DNA of 64,000 nucleotides, from positions 14,827,001 through 14,891,000 of the forward strand of contig CM072089.1 in assembly GCA_036850905.1 (NCBI GenBank), read 5' to 3'. The notes beneath the pieces are model-generated. The model was not told the DNA's origin. It saw only the letters and a program-made list of their open reading frames with translations, and made no database searches. Position numbers and translations under genes: made by a program. This document shows, in pieces, positions 35,139-45,904 of this stretch (position 1 is the first letter of the stretch; each line of letters starts with the position of its first letter). Source of the stretch: Luffa acutangula (taxonomy: Eukaryota > Streptophyta > Magnoliopsida > Cucurbitales > Cucurbitaceae).

Positions 35139-38100
35139 CTACTGATAGTAAATCTTCAAGTGTTCTGCATTCCATGGGTGTGGAGTTGGTTTCCCGTTTT
35201 CATCAACCAAGGCATAGGTGCCGGGGCGGACCACTTTGCTAACTTGATAAGGTCCTTCCCATGCTGGTCCCAACGCACCTGCATTAGGATCTCTGGTGTT
35301 TTGCATGACTTTCCTCAGTACTAGGTCTCCTTCTTTGAAGGTGCGCCTTTTCACTCTTGCGTTATAATATCTGGCAACTCTGTTTTTATACTCTGCGACC
35401 CGGAGTTGAGCCATTTCACGATGCTCGTCTAGGAGGTCCAGGTTCAACCTCATTGCTTCATCGTTCCCTTGCACACTAAACTGTTCTGTCCTGGGGGAGG
35501 GAATGCCGACCTCCACTAGGACTACCGCCTCTGCCCCGAATGAAAGGGAAAATGGTGTTTCTCCTGTTGAGGTTCGTGCTGTTGTCCGATACGCCCACAG
35601 TACACGTGGGAGCTCTTCGGCCCATGCCCCTTTTAGTCCTTCAAGCTTCGTTTTAAGATTCTGCTTGATTATTTTATTCACAGCCTCCACCTGGCCGTTA
35701 GCTTGCGGATGGGCTGGGGATGAACAACGATGTGCTATGCCCAAATCTGAGCAGAACTTCCTGAAAGCGGCATTGTCGAACTGCCTACCATTATCTGATA
35801 TAATAGTGTTTGGAATCCCAAAACGGCACACAATATTCTTCCATACAAAGTCAGTGACCTTCTTTTCAGTTATAGTTGCTAGTGGTTCTGCCTCTGCCCA
35901 TTTTGTGAAGTAATCCACAGCCACAACTGCATACTTGGTCTGCCCTTTACCTTGGGGGAGAGGTCCGATCAGATCGATTCCCCATTGCGCAAACGGCCAC
36001 GGGCTGATAATGCTCGTTAAAGGCTCAGGTGGTTGCCTTGGAGTGGGTGCAAACCTTTGGCATTGATCGCAAGATCTAGTGAAGTGCCTAGCGTCTTGCA
36101 ACATGGTTGGCCAATAGTAACCTTGCCTGACTATCTTGTGACACAACGACCTTGCTCCTGAGTGATTTCCACACACCCCCTCATGTATCTCTCTCATAAC
36201 GTAGTTAGCATCACTAGGGGGAAGGCACCTCAACAACGGCATTGAGTAGCCTCTTTTATACAGTCTCCCTTCCCTTAACACAAAATGCGATGCTCGCCTC
36301 TGAACCTTTTTAGCCTCTGTCCTCTCTGTTGGCAGCTCGCCTTTCCCTAAGTAATCAAGGATCGGATCCATCCATGAAGCTTCCCCTGCTTCTGGGGAGG
36401 GCTTAGTTTCAATTGATGGGATACCCTCCCCATCTGCAGGATCACCGACCTCAAGCCTCGGATCTTCCGCCTCGGCCTCGGACTTATCCTCAGGCTCGGC
36501 CTCGGCCCCTGACTTGTCCTTAGGCTCGGCCTCGGACTTATCCTCAGGCTCGGCCTCGGCCCCGGACTTGTCCTTAGGCTCGGCCTCGGACTTATCCTCA
36601 GGCTCGGCCTCGACCCCGGACTTGTCCTTAGGCTCGGCCTCGGCCTCTGCTCGACCATCTGTCTCAAGAATCTCCTCTGCACATACTGCAGGCTCTGACA
36701 AAACCTCAACTGGCACTGTCCTGCTCAACTCTGTATCATAGGCAGCCGCCAAGCGAGCCAGTGAATCTGCGTTGGCGTTCTGAGACCTCGGGATTTGTTT
36801 GATCTCCCACTTCTCAAAGTGGGATAGCAGTTGCCTGGCCTTGGATAAGTACCTGCTCATTCTCTGTTCCCTAGCCTGGTATTCTGCCAACACCTGCTTC
36901 ACGATTAGCTGTGAATCGCTTTGAACCATGATGTCTGAAACTCCGATCTCCCTTGCCAACTTCAATCCTGCCAGGAGGGCCTCGTATTCAGCCTCATTAT
37001 TCGAGGCCTTGAAATTGAATCTCAGGGCATACTCAAATCTTCCTCCATCAGGGGATTCCAGCAAAATTCCTGCTCCACAACCCCTGGTGTTAGAAGACCC
37101 GTCTACAAAGAGTGTCCAAGTCTGCTTCACCTCCCTTACACTCAGCATATTGACCTCTGTGCCTGACTTGCTCTGCTCGGCCTCGGACCTCTGAGGGTCG
37201 GCCTTTTCCTTAGCAGTCGTTAATTCTGCCAGGAAATCTGCCACAGCTTGCCCTTTCATGGCAGTTCGAGGTTTGTAATGGATGTCGTACTCACTCAGCT
37301 CAACCGCCCACTTCATGAGGCGACCCGAGGCTTCTGGCCTCTGCAACACCTGTTTTAGAGGAAAGTTGGTCAAAACTGTTACCTTATGGGCTTGGAAATA
37401 CGGACGCAACCTTCTGGCCGACGTAACTAGGGCCAGAGCGAGCTTCTCCACTTGGGGGTATCTAGTTTCTGCTCCAACCATCGACTTGCTGGTGTAATAC
37501 ACAGGTCGTTGGAGCTTCTCTTCTTCTTTGATCAGTGCAGAACTTACAGCCGTGTCCGAGGCCGCGACATAGAGCAACAGCTCGTCGCCAGGAAGCGGCT
37601 TGGCCAAGAGTGGGGCCGAGCTCAAATAGCCCTTCAGCTCCTGGAAAGCCTTTTCGCATTCTCCAGTCCATTCGAAACGTGATCCCTGTCTCAAAATTTT
37701 AAAGAAGGGTAAACACCTGTCAGTTGATCTACTAACAAACCTGTTCAAGGCGGCGATCCTCCCGTTCAAGCTTTGAAGTTGCTTGAGATTGGCCGGGGAG
37801 GACATTTGCATGATGGCCCTGATCTTGTCTGGGTTTGCTTCTATCCCCCTCTGATGCACCATGAACCCTAGGAATTTTCCTGATGTCACCCCAAAAGCGC
37901 ACTTACTCGGGTTTAGTTTCATTCGATACTTCCGGAGGATCTGGAAAGCTTCATTAAGGTCAGACTCATGGCATTGAGACTTCAAGCTCTTTACCAGCAT
38001 ATCATCCACGTACACCTCCATGTTCTTTCCCAGTAACGGAGCAAACATGCGGTTTACCATTCGCTGGTATGTCGCCCCAGCGTTCTTCAAACCGAACGGC

Positions 38101-39062
38101 ATGACCTTATAGCAATACAACCCTCGACTAGTGATGAACGAAGTCTTTTCCTGATCGGGCTCGTGCATTCTAATCTGGTTGTACCCTGAATATGCATCCA
38201 TAAAACTCAGCATCTCGTGCCCTGCTGTTGCGTCAACCAACTGGTCGATCATGGGCAAAGGATAGCTGTCCTTTGGGCACGCCTTATTCAGGTCGGTGAA
38301 GTCGATACACATCCGCCACTTCCCGTTAGCCTTCTTTACTAGTACCACATTGGACAACCATTGGGGATAATGAACTTCTCTGATGAACCCTGCTTTAAGC
38401 AGCTCATCTACTTGGCCGGCAACAATCTCATTCCTCTCAGAGTTAAATGCCCTTCGCCTCTGCTTTACTGGCTTGAAATCCCTATCCACATTCAACTGGT
38501 GAACCATCACTCCCGGGTCAATTCCTGGCATATCCTCGTGCGACCACGCAAACAGATCCGCGTTAGCCCTCAAGAAACCAACCAGTCTGCCCCTCTGCTC
38601 AGCCCCCAATTTGGTGCCGATGTTCACTCTCCTTTCCTCAGACGTTAGTGGTACAGATTCCAGTTCCTCTGCGGGCTGTCCCCTTGGGTCAAGTCCAGCA
38701 GCATCTCTGACATACGGAACCTCGCTACAGCCTCCGGGGTTAGGGTCGGCCTTTTCCATACCGAGGCCGACCTCAATCTGATTCGGCGCTTTCTGCTCGC
38801 AACAGCCTTCGGGGTTAGGGTCGGCCTTTTCCATACCGAGGCCGACCTCAATCTGATTCGACGTTTTCTGCTCGCAACAGCCTTCGGGGTTAGGGTCGGC
38901 CTTTTCCATACCGAGGCCGACCTCACTCTGATTCGGCGTTTTCTGCTCACAACAGCCTTCGGGGTTAGGGTCGGCCTTTTCCATACCGAGACCGACCTCA
39001 CCCTGATTCGGCGCTTTCTGCTCATACCTGAGGTTTCCTTCTAGTTTCTGAACTCGATTCAT
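35139..39062 (-). CDS. Retrotransposon pol polyprotein (RT, RNase H, aRNase H, integrase), uninterrupted
   Basis: About 1307 aa from the first ATG; the open frame continues upstream only to a GTG at 39104. Residue numbers here count from that GTG. Residues 28-127 are four 25-aa repeats rich in Lys, Pro and Glu. Reverse transcriptase follows (FTDLNKACPKD, YVDDM near 364-368). RNase H covers about 510-650. An archaeal-type second RNase H has FVDGSS near 665. An acidic Glu/Asp/Lys repeat linker spans about 808-878. Integrase has an HHCC zinc site (about 970-1013), then a DD35E core (D about 1045, D about 1103, E about 1138). The dual RNase H assigns it to the Tat group. There are no stops or frameshifts, so it may be functional. 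A protease motif is absent, and the N-terminus looks like the usual linker after protease, joined by deletion to leader sequence. Confidence 0.93.
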   Translation of the reverse strand: MNRVQKLEGNLRYEQKAPNQGEVGLGMEKADPNPEGCCEQKTPNQSEVGLGMEKADPNPEGCCEQKTSNQIEVGLGMEKADPNPEGCCEQKAPNQIEVGLGMEKADPNPGGCSEVPYVRDAAGLDPRGQPAEELESVPLTSEERRVNIGTKLGAEQRGRLVGFLRANADLFAWSHEDMPGIDPGVMVHQLNVDRDFKPVKQRRRAFNSERNEIVAGQVDELLKAGFIREVHYPQWLSNVVLVKKANGKWRMCIDFTDLNKACPKDSYPLPMIDQLVDATAGHEMLSFMDAYSGYNQIRMHEPDQEKTSFITSRGLYCYKVMPFGLKNAGATYQRMVNRMFAPLLGKNMEVYVDDMLVKSLKSQCHESDLNEAFQILRKYRMKLNPSKCAFGVTSGKFLGFMVHQRGIEANPDKIRAIMQMSSPANLKQLQSLNGRIAALNRFVSRSTDRCLPFFKILRQGSRFEWTGECEKAFQELKGYLSSAPLLAKPLPGDELLLYVAASDTAVSSALIKEEEKLQRPVYYTSKSMVGAETRYPQVEKLALALVTSARRLRPYFQAHKVTVLTNFPLKQVLQRPEASGRLMKWAVELSEYDIHYKPRTAMKGQAVADFLAELTTAKEKADPQRSEAEQSKSGTEVNMLSVREVKQTWTLFVDGSSNTRGCGAGILLESPDGGRFEYALRFNFKASNNEAEYEALLAGLKLAREIGVSDIMVQSDSQLIVKQVLAEYQAREQRMSRYLSKARQLLSHFEKWEIKQIPRSQNANADSLARLAAAYDTELSRTVPVEVLSEPAVCAEEILETDGRAEAEAEPKDKSGVEAEPEDKSEAEPKDKSGAEAEPEDKSEAEPKDKSGAEAEPEDKSEAEAEDPRLEVGDPADGEGIPSIETKPSPEAGEASWMDPILDYLGKGELPTERTEAKKVQRRASHFVLREGRLYKRGYSMPLLRCLPPSDANYVMREIHEGVCGNHSGARSLCHKIVRQGYYWPTMLQDARHFTRSCDQCQRFAPTPRQPPEPLTSIISPWPFAQWGIDLIGPLPQGKGQTKYAVVAVDYFTKWAEAEPLATITEKKVTDFVWKNIVCRFGIPNTIISDNGRQFDNAAFRKFCSDLGIAHRCSSPAHPQANGQVEAVNKIIKQNLKTKLEGLKGAWAEELPRVLWAYRTTARTSTGETPFSLSFGAEAVVLVEVGIPSPRTEQFSVQGNDEAMRLNLDLLDEHREMAQLRVAEYKNRVARYYNARVKRRTFKEGDLVLRKVMQNTRDPNAGALGPAWEGPYQVSKVVRPGTYALVDENGKPTPHPWNAEHLKIYYQ
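36470..36660 (-). repeat. 54-bp in-frame acidic repeats in the pol linker
   Basis: About 3.5 units encode alternating AEAEPEDKS / EAEPKDKS peptides between the second RNase H and integrase. The DNA is built from GGCTCGGCCTCGG blocks. Confidence 0.88.
38725..39030 (-). repeat. Four 75-bp in-frame repeats at the pol N-terminus
   Basis: GGGTTAGGGTCGGCC recurs every 75 bp, that is 25 codons, so the frame is preserved. Each unit carries an inverted GGTCGGCC / GGCCGACC pair. Confidence 0.9.
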
Positions 39063-39106
39063 CCTACAGAACACCACCGATGCGCGATCTGAACTGGCAA
39101 GCACTC

Positions 39107-39126
39107 TTCCCCACAGACGGCGCCAA
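39107..39126 (-). other. Primer-binding site
   Basis: It starts one base inside the 5' LTR and reads TTGGCGCCGTCTGTGGGG on the minus strand. It resembles the complement of a tRNA-Asp 3' end, as in many Tat elements (family knowledge, matched from memory). Confidence 0.75.
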
Positions 39127-39127
39127 C

Positions 39128-39665
39128 TGTTGATGCCAAAATCCGGACAGAAGACTCACCCGACCTTCACGTGACACCAACAGTGAATTTGTAGGAACTG
39201 GGGAAGACGTGACCTGCAAGACCAGCAAAAACCGCTGCACACCGGCGTGGTGTAGGCCACACCGCCTCCGATGCCTAAGTCAGAAAACTGAGGAGAAGCT
39301 TCAGATAGTAAAGGGGAGAGTCAAGAATCGAGTTTTCGAACCCTTCTTCCGTGGTGAAGAGGGGGTTTTATACCTGTTTGTCCTCCTAGGGTTTTTCAGG
39401 AATTCGGTGGCGTTTCGGGGCGAACCAGGCGAAACCGGGGCGATTCGGGGCATTAGGGACCGAAGAGAGGTGACCGAGCTCGGCCCGTGCAAACGGGCCG
39501 AATGGTCGGCCTCGGCAAAAGGCCGAGGCCGACCATATGGGTCGGGCCATTTTGGCCCGACCCTTTGGTCCGGTCTTCCTCTGGGTCGGTCTCTTGATCC
39601 TACCTCTGCCCGATTGTCCTCGTCAGCTCCTCGTCCATCTGTGTGGTCCAAAATCACCTATAACA
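39128..39665 (-). repeat. 5' LTR of the Tat-like element
   Basis: 538 bp, the upstream LTR in the sense direction. A TATAAAA box is read on the minus strand at 39372-39366. A perfect 13-bp inverted repeat, GGTCGGCCTCGGC with a 5-bp loop, lies near 39503-39533. It matches the other LTR apart from one C/T difference and a 35-bp insertion in that copy. Confidence 0.95.
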
Positions 39666-39739
39666 AGGTTAATTATGTAACTCTGACATTAAGTTTGTAT
39701 TAACGACCCCTCATCCCAACACGATGTCAAATATATATA

Positions 39740-39815
39740 CCAATCAGACTATAATTCAATTGGTTAAAACATTTTCTCGATTAAAAGGTCAAAGTGTTGA
39801 ACCCCTTTAAATATT
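39740..39815 (+). mobile_element. Degenerate SINE-like tRNA-related sequence
   Basis: AGACTATAATTCAATTGGTTAA and AAAGTGTTGAACCCC occupy box A/B positions like those of the 29550 SINE. Confidence 0.4.
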
Positions 39816-40408
39816 ATTGATCTAAAATAAAATTATGTATAAAATTTTATGAGAAAAAACCATATAAAATCACCTTTCTAAACCCTTTATACTACGTATT
39901 TACTTTTTACCAATCCCAAATTCATGAATATAATCAAATGCAAATTACATACGTAAAATCCAAACTTTTTGAAGTTCAATATTCCCTAATCCAAGCACTA
40001 ACCAGTAACCAACGTAAATCTAAAGTTCTGTGTGACATTAATGATAACATTTTAAAATTATTTCATGTTTCCTACAAATTTAAAAATTATTTAAAAGTTA
40101 CATATTTTAATGGTAAGATATATTATACATTTTAGACATTAGTTTTCATAACTTTGTTTTTGGTTTCGTTAAAAAAGTTTCATACCAATGAAAATATTAT
40201 CTCTCACTTATATATTCATAATATTTCTTGGAACTTTATTCGCGTTTCCAATATCTATCAATCAATATATTAGAATCTTGTGATTCTTTCTGATTAAATA
40301 TATATTTTAGTTCCAATGTTGGGATATTTGTATCTTTTATCAATCAAAAGTTTTTAATTTAATATCATATAATTTAACTTTCAACCTCAAATAATGAAAT
40401 AAATATTT

Positions 40409-40951
40409 GGTTAAAATACATATTTGGTCCCTGAACTTTCATAGTTGTGTCAAATATAGGTCCCTGAACTTTAAAAAGTGTCCAATAGGTCGCTAAACTT
40501 TCAATTTTGTGTCAAATTAGTCCCTACCATTAACTTTGTCAACTCCGTTAGTTAAATGTTTACATGACATTGTTGACACTGCAATATATCATTTATGTGG
40601 CAAATAAAAATTGCCACATTGGATCAATTTTGAGTTTTTGTTGCAATACAGCCACATATTCCTTAACTCGATAGAAAGAAAAAAAAAATCTAAAACCCTA
40701 AAATCCCTCCCAATTTTAGACCCGTCCCAAATTTATCCAATGTGGAAATTTTTATTTGCCACATAATCGACACATTTGCAGTGTCAGCAATGTCACATAA
40801 GCATTTAACTAACGAAATTGGACAAAGTTATCGGTAGAGACCAATTTCACACAAAATTGAAAGTTCAAGGACATATTTGACACTTTTAAAATGTTCAGGG
40901 ATCTATTTAATACAATCACGAAAGTTCTGGGACTAAACGTGTATTTTAATC
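40409..40951. mobile_element. Fold-back element (MULE-like)
   Basis: GGTTAAAATACATATTTGGTC / GACTAAACGTGTATTTTAATC ends and long inverted arms (for example CAATGTGGAAATTTTTATTTG near the centre). No clean TSD. Confidence 0.75.
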
Positions 40952-42957
40952 ATTTAAGTTATATTTACGTGGGGGTGGGGACTAATTCGAATGTTTAGCC
41001 TTTTTTTTTTTTTTTTTTTCCTAATCGAATGTTGTACGATGATGCGATTTTCATAAAATTAGTTGAATGAAAACAAACAAATAACTCTGATTTATGAAAT
41101 CTAATGGGTGAAAGACAATAATTATTTACATTTTAAAATCACAAAATATTATTATTAGTAATAATATTATACGTGGAATGATTGTGGACTCTAAACTGAC
41201 ATTGTCAGTATGCTGTCCCCCCCTTTAGTTTTTACAAATTGAATATTACCTAATTTTTAAATTAATTCCTTAAACTACAATATCTTTAAATTCTAATTTA
41301 CTTCATTTATTTATACCTTCAATTATTAATTATTAATTAAAAAAAAATGTCTCGAAATATTAACCCTAATTTTTCCGTATATGTTCAGATTTTACTTTGA
41401 AAAGAATTACCCAATGCCCGAAAAATCCCCTTTGCCAACTCAGCATTTTTTGTTTTAAATTTGTTTATTTTAAGATTAAAATTTTAAACTCGGCATGCAG
41501 GTGAAAAGTGAAAAGTGAAGGTGAGTTTTCGACCGTTGATTGGTAACGTGCTTTGAGAATCGACGGCTGGGATGACGTATGAGAGATTCGCAAACTCCCA
41601 AAACACCGGTCAGAATTGCACTGATTGTTTTTTATTGGGTTGGTGAGTGACTGACCGGTCAGTTTAGTTTTATTTAGTTTCTTTTTTTAAATTTAATAAT
41701 TATTATTTTTATTATTTATTTTATGGAAGTAGCAGATAAAAGAGGAAGGGCATAAAAAGCAGGAGCCAACAGTAGTTGGGAAACACATGAGGGAGTGATT
41801 CTTATTCACTTTTTTTAACATTTTAAAAATCAATAAAATAAAATAAAATAAAACCATTAAATTATTCACCATTTGAAACTTGAAGTTAAGAAACCATTAA
41901 TTTTACTGTTTTTTTTCGAGACAAAGAGATTAATATAACCCAACCGAACAAGTGGACCAAAACTAAGCAGACACCAAGATGACTTAGTTAGCTTTCCAAT
42001 TCCTAGCATCCTAAACCCAAAACTAGCTAGTAGTTTTGCTCTAGTTTGGCTCATTTTCACCTCAAGTCGGCCCCCAACTTGTGATTTAGTCCTGCAAGAT
42101 TACCGTCAAAATACAGAAATTAGAACACGAAAACACAAAACACCCCAACCTAAAACATAAAACCAAACCTACTCCATCAAAAACACCCCAACCTACGACC
42201 TGTTAGCCCTCAAGCAAGCCTAGACCTACATTAATTTTACTGTTGTAATTGTGTTCATAATTCTATAATTTAAAGATGGTTAAGGGTTTAGGATCGAAAA
42301 CTGAATGTGACAATCCTCCATATAAAATTTTGACCAAAGTTTTTTTTTTTTTTTTTTTTTTTTTTTGCGTCTATGATGAAAAGTGACAAAGGTCCAGTAT
42401 TGATAATTATATACTCAACTCTAGCTAATGCAATTTCGAGAGAAGTTTTATAAGATATTGAGACAAATTTGAAAACGCGATTGGAACGATGTCGGTAGAA
42501 TCACATGTTGAAAGAGTAGTGGATAGTAATTTTTGTGGAGAAAAAGAGGTAAAAAGGATTTTCTTGAACGTAGGCTCATGAATTGAGTAAAAATGACATA
42601 AGAAAAAAAATGATATTAAGATTTATGTGTGGACCTCTTGGATTTTTAATTTTATTTTCTTATTTTGCCTTCCAATGCAATCATACTAATTTTAATCATA
42701 AAAGAGTATAATTTACTCCATCAGAACAACTTAGAGAGGTGCCTGAGAGAGAATCTAAATCATTTCAATCTAAATAAATTAATGATATTGAAACATAAAT
42801 ATAGGCGATAATAATAATGATAATAAATAATAACAACCTCAAAATAATAATAATAAACATGTACTGGTCGATTAATGGCTTATAATATAATATTTATTAA
42901 AAAAAATAGTAAGAGTATTGTAAATTTTAAATAAATAACGAAAGACTATTATCAATC
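40952..42957. other. Intergenic, no gene seen; possible regulatory patch at 41500-41790
   Basis: Mostly AT-rich. At 41500-41660 the base composition rises and there is a TGACCGGTCA palindrome and GATGACGTATG. Such a patch could be a promoter, but no downstream gene is visible in the window. Confidence 0.35.
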
Positions 42958-43009
42958 AAAACTATTTTGTTTGTTTGTTTTTTTTTTTTTTTTGAAAAAC
43001 TATTTTGTT
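42958..43009. repeat. Poly(T) micro-insertion flanked by 14-bp direct repeat
   Basis: AAAACTATTTTGTT at 42958-42971 and 42996-43009 surrounds a T-run; this is the opposite orientation to the other examples. Confidence 0.75.
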
Positions 43010-43059
43010 CTGTTTATTTGACGGATTTTTTTGAAATTTTGTTAATTGTTCAACATAAA

Positions 43060-43499
43060 TGTTGATGTTCAAATCTGGATGGGGAGAACTCACCTGACTT
43101 TCACGTGCCACCAATAGTAAATTTGTTTGAGAGAGGAAAAACGTGGCCGAACAAGAGAGCAAGAGGAGAGAGTAGAGAATAGAGTTCAATACTCCTTTCT
43201 TTAGTGATGAAGAAGAGTTTAAATATCTGCTCATGCTCTAGGGTTTTCAAGCGTTCAGATGTGATCTAGGACTGAATTACGCGGAATCGGGGTTCCTTGG
43301 ACCAAACGGAGACGAAAGACCTCGGCCATGGTCGAGGCCAACCATGGGTCGGGCCAAGGCACGGTCCCTTCGACCTTGGCCCAATATTTTGGTCCGTTTC
43401 ATCTTCGAAGTTCATTTTTCAGTTCTATTTCTAGGCTCGTGTCAGGTTGTCCTCGTCAACTCCTCGTATATCGGAGTGGTCCAAAAATTACCTATAACA
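43060..43499 (-). mobile_element. Solo LTR, diverged relative of the Tat-like element
   Basis: 440 bp, TGTTGATGTTCAAATCTGG to ACCTATAACA. TSD ATAAA is at 43055-43059 and 43500-43504. It shares CTTTCACGTG, the TGTCCTCGTCAACTCCTCGT block and the end sequence with the complete element. Confidence 0.92.
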
Positions 43500-43504
43500 A
43501 TAAA

Positions 43505-44879
43505 CTTCAAAATTTTATAAAAAAAATAGTAGGAATTTTTTTACCCTTTATTTTAGTTTTTATCCTAAAATTTCAATTTCAACACATTAGACCTTAAAAT
43601 TTTGATAAATGTGGTAATCTTTACCTTAAAATTGAATACAATTTGCACTTTTTAATAGACATCAATTTGAAAATCTGTTTTAAAAAAACTATTATTATTT
43701 GTATTTAATGAATTACAAAATATATGTCTAATACAAAATTGACAAGACTTAAAAAAGTCACTAGAGTTGGACTTTTGCAGAAAGTTATTAGTTTTGGAAG
43801 ATTTTTAATTTAATTTTGTACAAGACTTGATTTTTTTTTTTTAAATTAGTGAGTTTGGAATATTTATATACTTGTTTTTTTTTTTGTTAAAATTAGTGAG
43901 TGAATTAGGTGAAAATTGAATAGACCGTAAAAATTGCAACACATTTTTTTTTAGTTTAACAATAATGGAGCAGGGATCGAAGTATCGACTTTTTAGATGA
44001 TATTTAAATTTAGAGTTCAATTTGTTAAAATTAATACACCACGTCAAAGTTAAGGCAAAAATATATTTTTTTCCAAAATAATATAGCTAACCTTTTCCTT
44101 ATATTTTAGAAATTATGAATTGAATGTATAATTTACCTTTTAAATATTTTTAATTTACAAAGTTTTTTTTTCCCCTCTTTTGAGTTTAACAATACTTGGG
44201 GGAAGATTTATGGGTATTTGGCTTAACTTTTCAAGTGTTTAATTTTGAAAAAATTTCGAGTGTTTGACAACCACTAAAAATGACTTATTAGAAAATGAGA
44301 TTGATAAATAAACCAGGTGGGAGAAACACTTGAAACCAACTTTAAAAAAAAAAAAAAAAAACCTTTTAAGTATACAATAACTTTCTTATGAGAAAATGCA
44401 ACCAAACATATGAGTGTTTAAATTCTAAATAATTTTTATACAAAATGTTTTTTAAAAAATACATTCTTGAAAACATTTAAATTAAAATGTATTCTAAACG
44501 GACCCTTACACTTCTGACTTCTCGATGGATAATATATGTCAATTACCGTTAAGCTATGTTCACTTCGACTAACTTACAAAAGTTAAATCATACTAATTTT
44601 TTTTTTCTTTATTTTCAAAATTTTTACTTCATTCTTATACTTTTATTTATTAATTATGGTGCATTATTATATATTCCATCTTGTTGATAAAAGGGTGGTT
44701 ACCAAAGTATTAATCATATTGGCGTTGTCAACTTGAAAATAATTCAACGGGTTGAAAACATCATTTTATTGATCAAAATGTTAGAATATCGATTCACACC
44801 CCGCATCAGTTAAACTTGAAAAAAAAAAAAAAACCCAAATAAACATATTGATCATGCTATATTAGACAACAGTGTAATG
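43505..44879. other. Intergenic, no gene seen
   Basis: AT-rich. 44170-44510 resembles a worn MITE (GTCCGTTTAGAATACATT-type end on the minus strand). Confidence 0.45.
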
Positions 44880-45490
44880 TTATTCAATTTTAGTACCTTG
44901 ACAGATAATATTAATAAAATTACTTTGAGAGAAAAATGTATTAATTTTAATAAGTCTCCTTTGCTTTCTCCTAATATTTATGTTGCTTTTAAGAGATATA
45001 TTAAGAAGATTCTTGGTGTTTGTCTTGTTAATGATCTTTTATTTTTTTTATTATTATTTTTTTTATTTTTTTTTACAACATATGATATTGGGTTTAACCT
45101 TACGTTCCCTTCAAGATTTTCTAATAATAAAAAGTTCAGATCTGAGTTTCATATAGAAATCTAAAATTCTCTATTGGAGGAAGGAGGTTCTTATTAAAAG
45201 TATAGCTCAAGTGACGATAACGCTCATTTATGTGTGTTATTTAGTCTTAAAAACTTGGATTATTGCTAGGAAAGCAAATACTTAATGCTTAATTTCTTAT
45301 TATTGGAAGTCAAAATAGTCAAAAGTTTACATATCATGATAAAAATCTTAAAATATAGAATTTATGCTTCATTGCTGTAAAAAAGAGTACGGTAAGAATT
45401 GATCAAGTTTAATGGTTTTGTGCAGGAGTCCAAATTTGCGTTTGAAATGTACTAACATCTAGAAAGTGAAAGTTTAGCGGAATAATGGGG
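44880..45490 (+). pseudogene. L1-type LINE reverse transcriptase fragment
   Basis: INFNKSPLLSPNIYVAFK then KILGVCLVND corresponds to the plant LINE block INFNKS..SPN.....ILG. It is followed by LTFPSRFSNNKK (from YLGLPSRF-type) and, in another frame, REVLIKSIAQ-type WRKEVLIKSIAQVTITLIYV with KTWI. Frames shift and stop repeatedly. No ends defined. Recognition is from memory of the family. Confidence 0.7.
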
Positions 45491-45904
45491 TAGAAGATCT
45501 GCGACCACATTTGGAAATGAAAGAATCTAGCTGAGTATTGTTATGCAAATGTTATTTAAATTTGATTTATAGTATTTATTTAGCTCCAACACACACACAA
45601 AAGATTTTATTAATAAGACATTTATTTAAGGTTAGAGGATCGAGCTTATAATACCTACATTTCTTGAATTGAATAATAAAATTTATTTTTTTTTTTTAAA
45701 AAAATGCATGTATTTCTCATTAGTCAATGATTCGACACGTAAGATTAGAAAGGAAAAAAAATAAAAAAAATATTCTTTTTACAATTAAGGGCAAACGTGA
45801 AATATCTTATTAATTAATTCGTTTAATAAATAAATTAAAAACCTACTAAAATTAACAAAAAAATAATAGAGATTAAAATAGAAAATAATAACTAAAAGTT
45901 CATC

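Larger units (their letters stand above)
32094..39665 (-). mobile_element. Complete, young Ty3-type LTR retrotransposon (Tat-like), gag/protease missing
   Basis: A 7572-bp element read on the minus strand, bounded by two LTRs that both begin TGTTATAGG and end ATCAACA in that sense. The 5-bp TSD AGGTT is present at 32089-32093 and 39666-39670. Order in the sense direction: 5' LTR (39665-39128), primer-binding site, pol ORF (39062-35139), about 2.4 kb non-coding with a tandem array, polypurine tract, 3' LTR (32666-32094). Pol order RT, RNase H, a second archaeal-type RNase H, integrase is characteristic of the Tat/Ogre/Retand lineage. The LTRs differ by one substitution and one 35-bp indel, so insertion was recent. 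Only about 65 bases separate the LTR from the first ATG of pol, and no gag, zinc knuckle or aspartic protease can be seen. Movement probably used Gag supplied by another copy. Confidence 0.95.

Noticed and set aside
35503..38648. Plus-strand and secondary minus-strand frames opposite pol
   Set aside because: Shadows of the pol ORF, which has RT, RNase H and integrase motifs on the minus strand.
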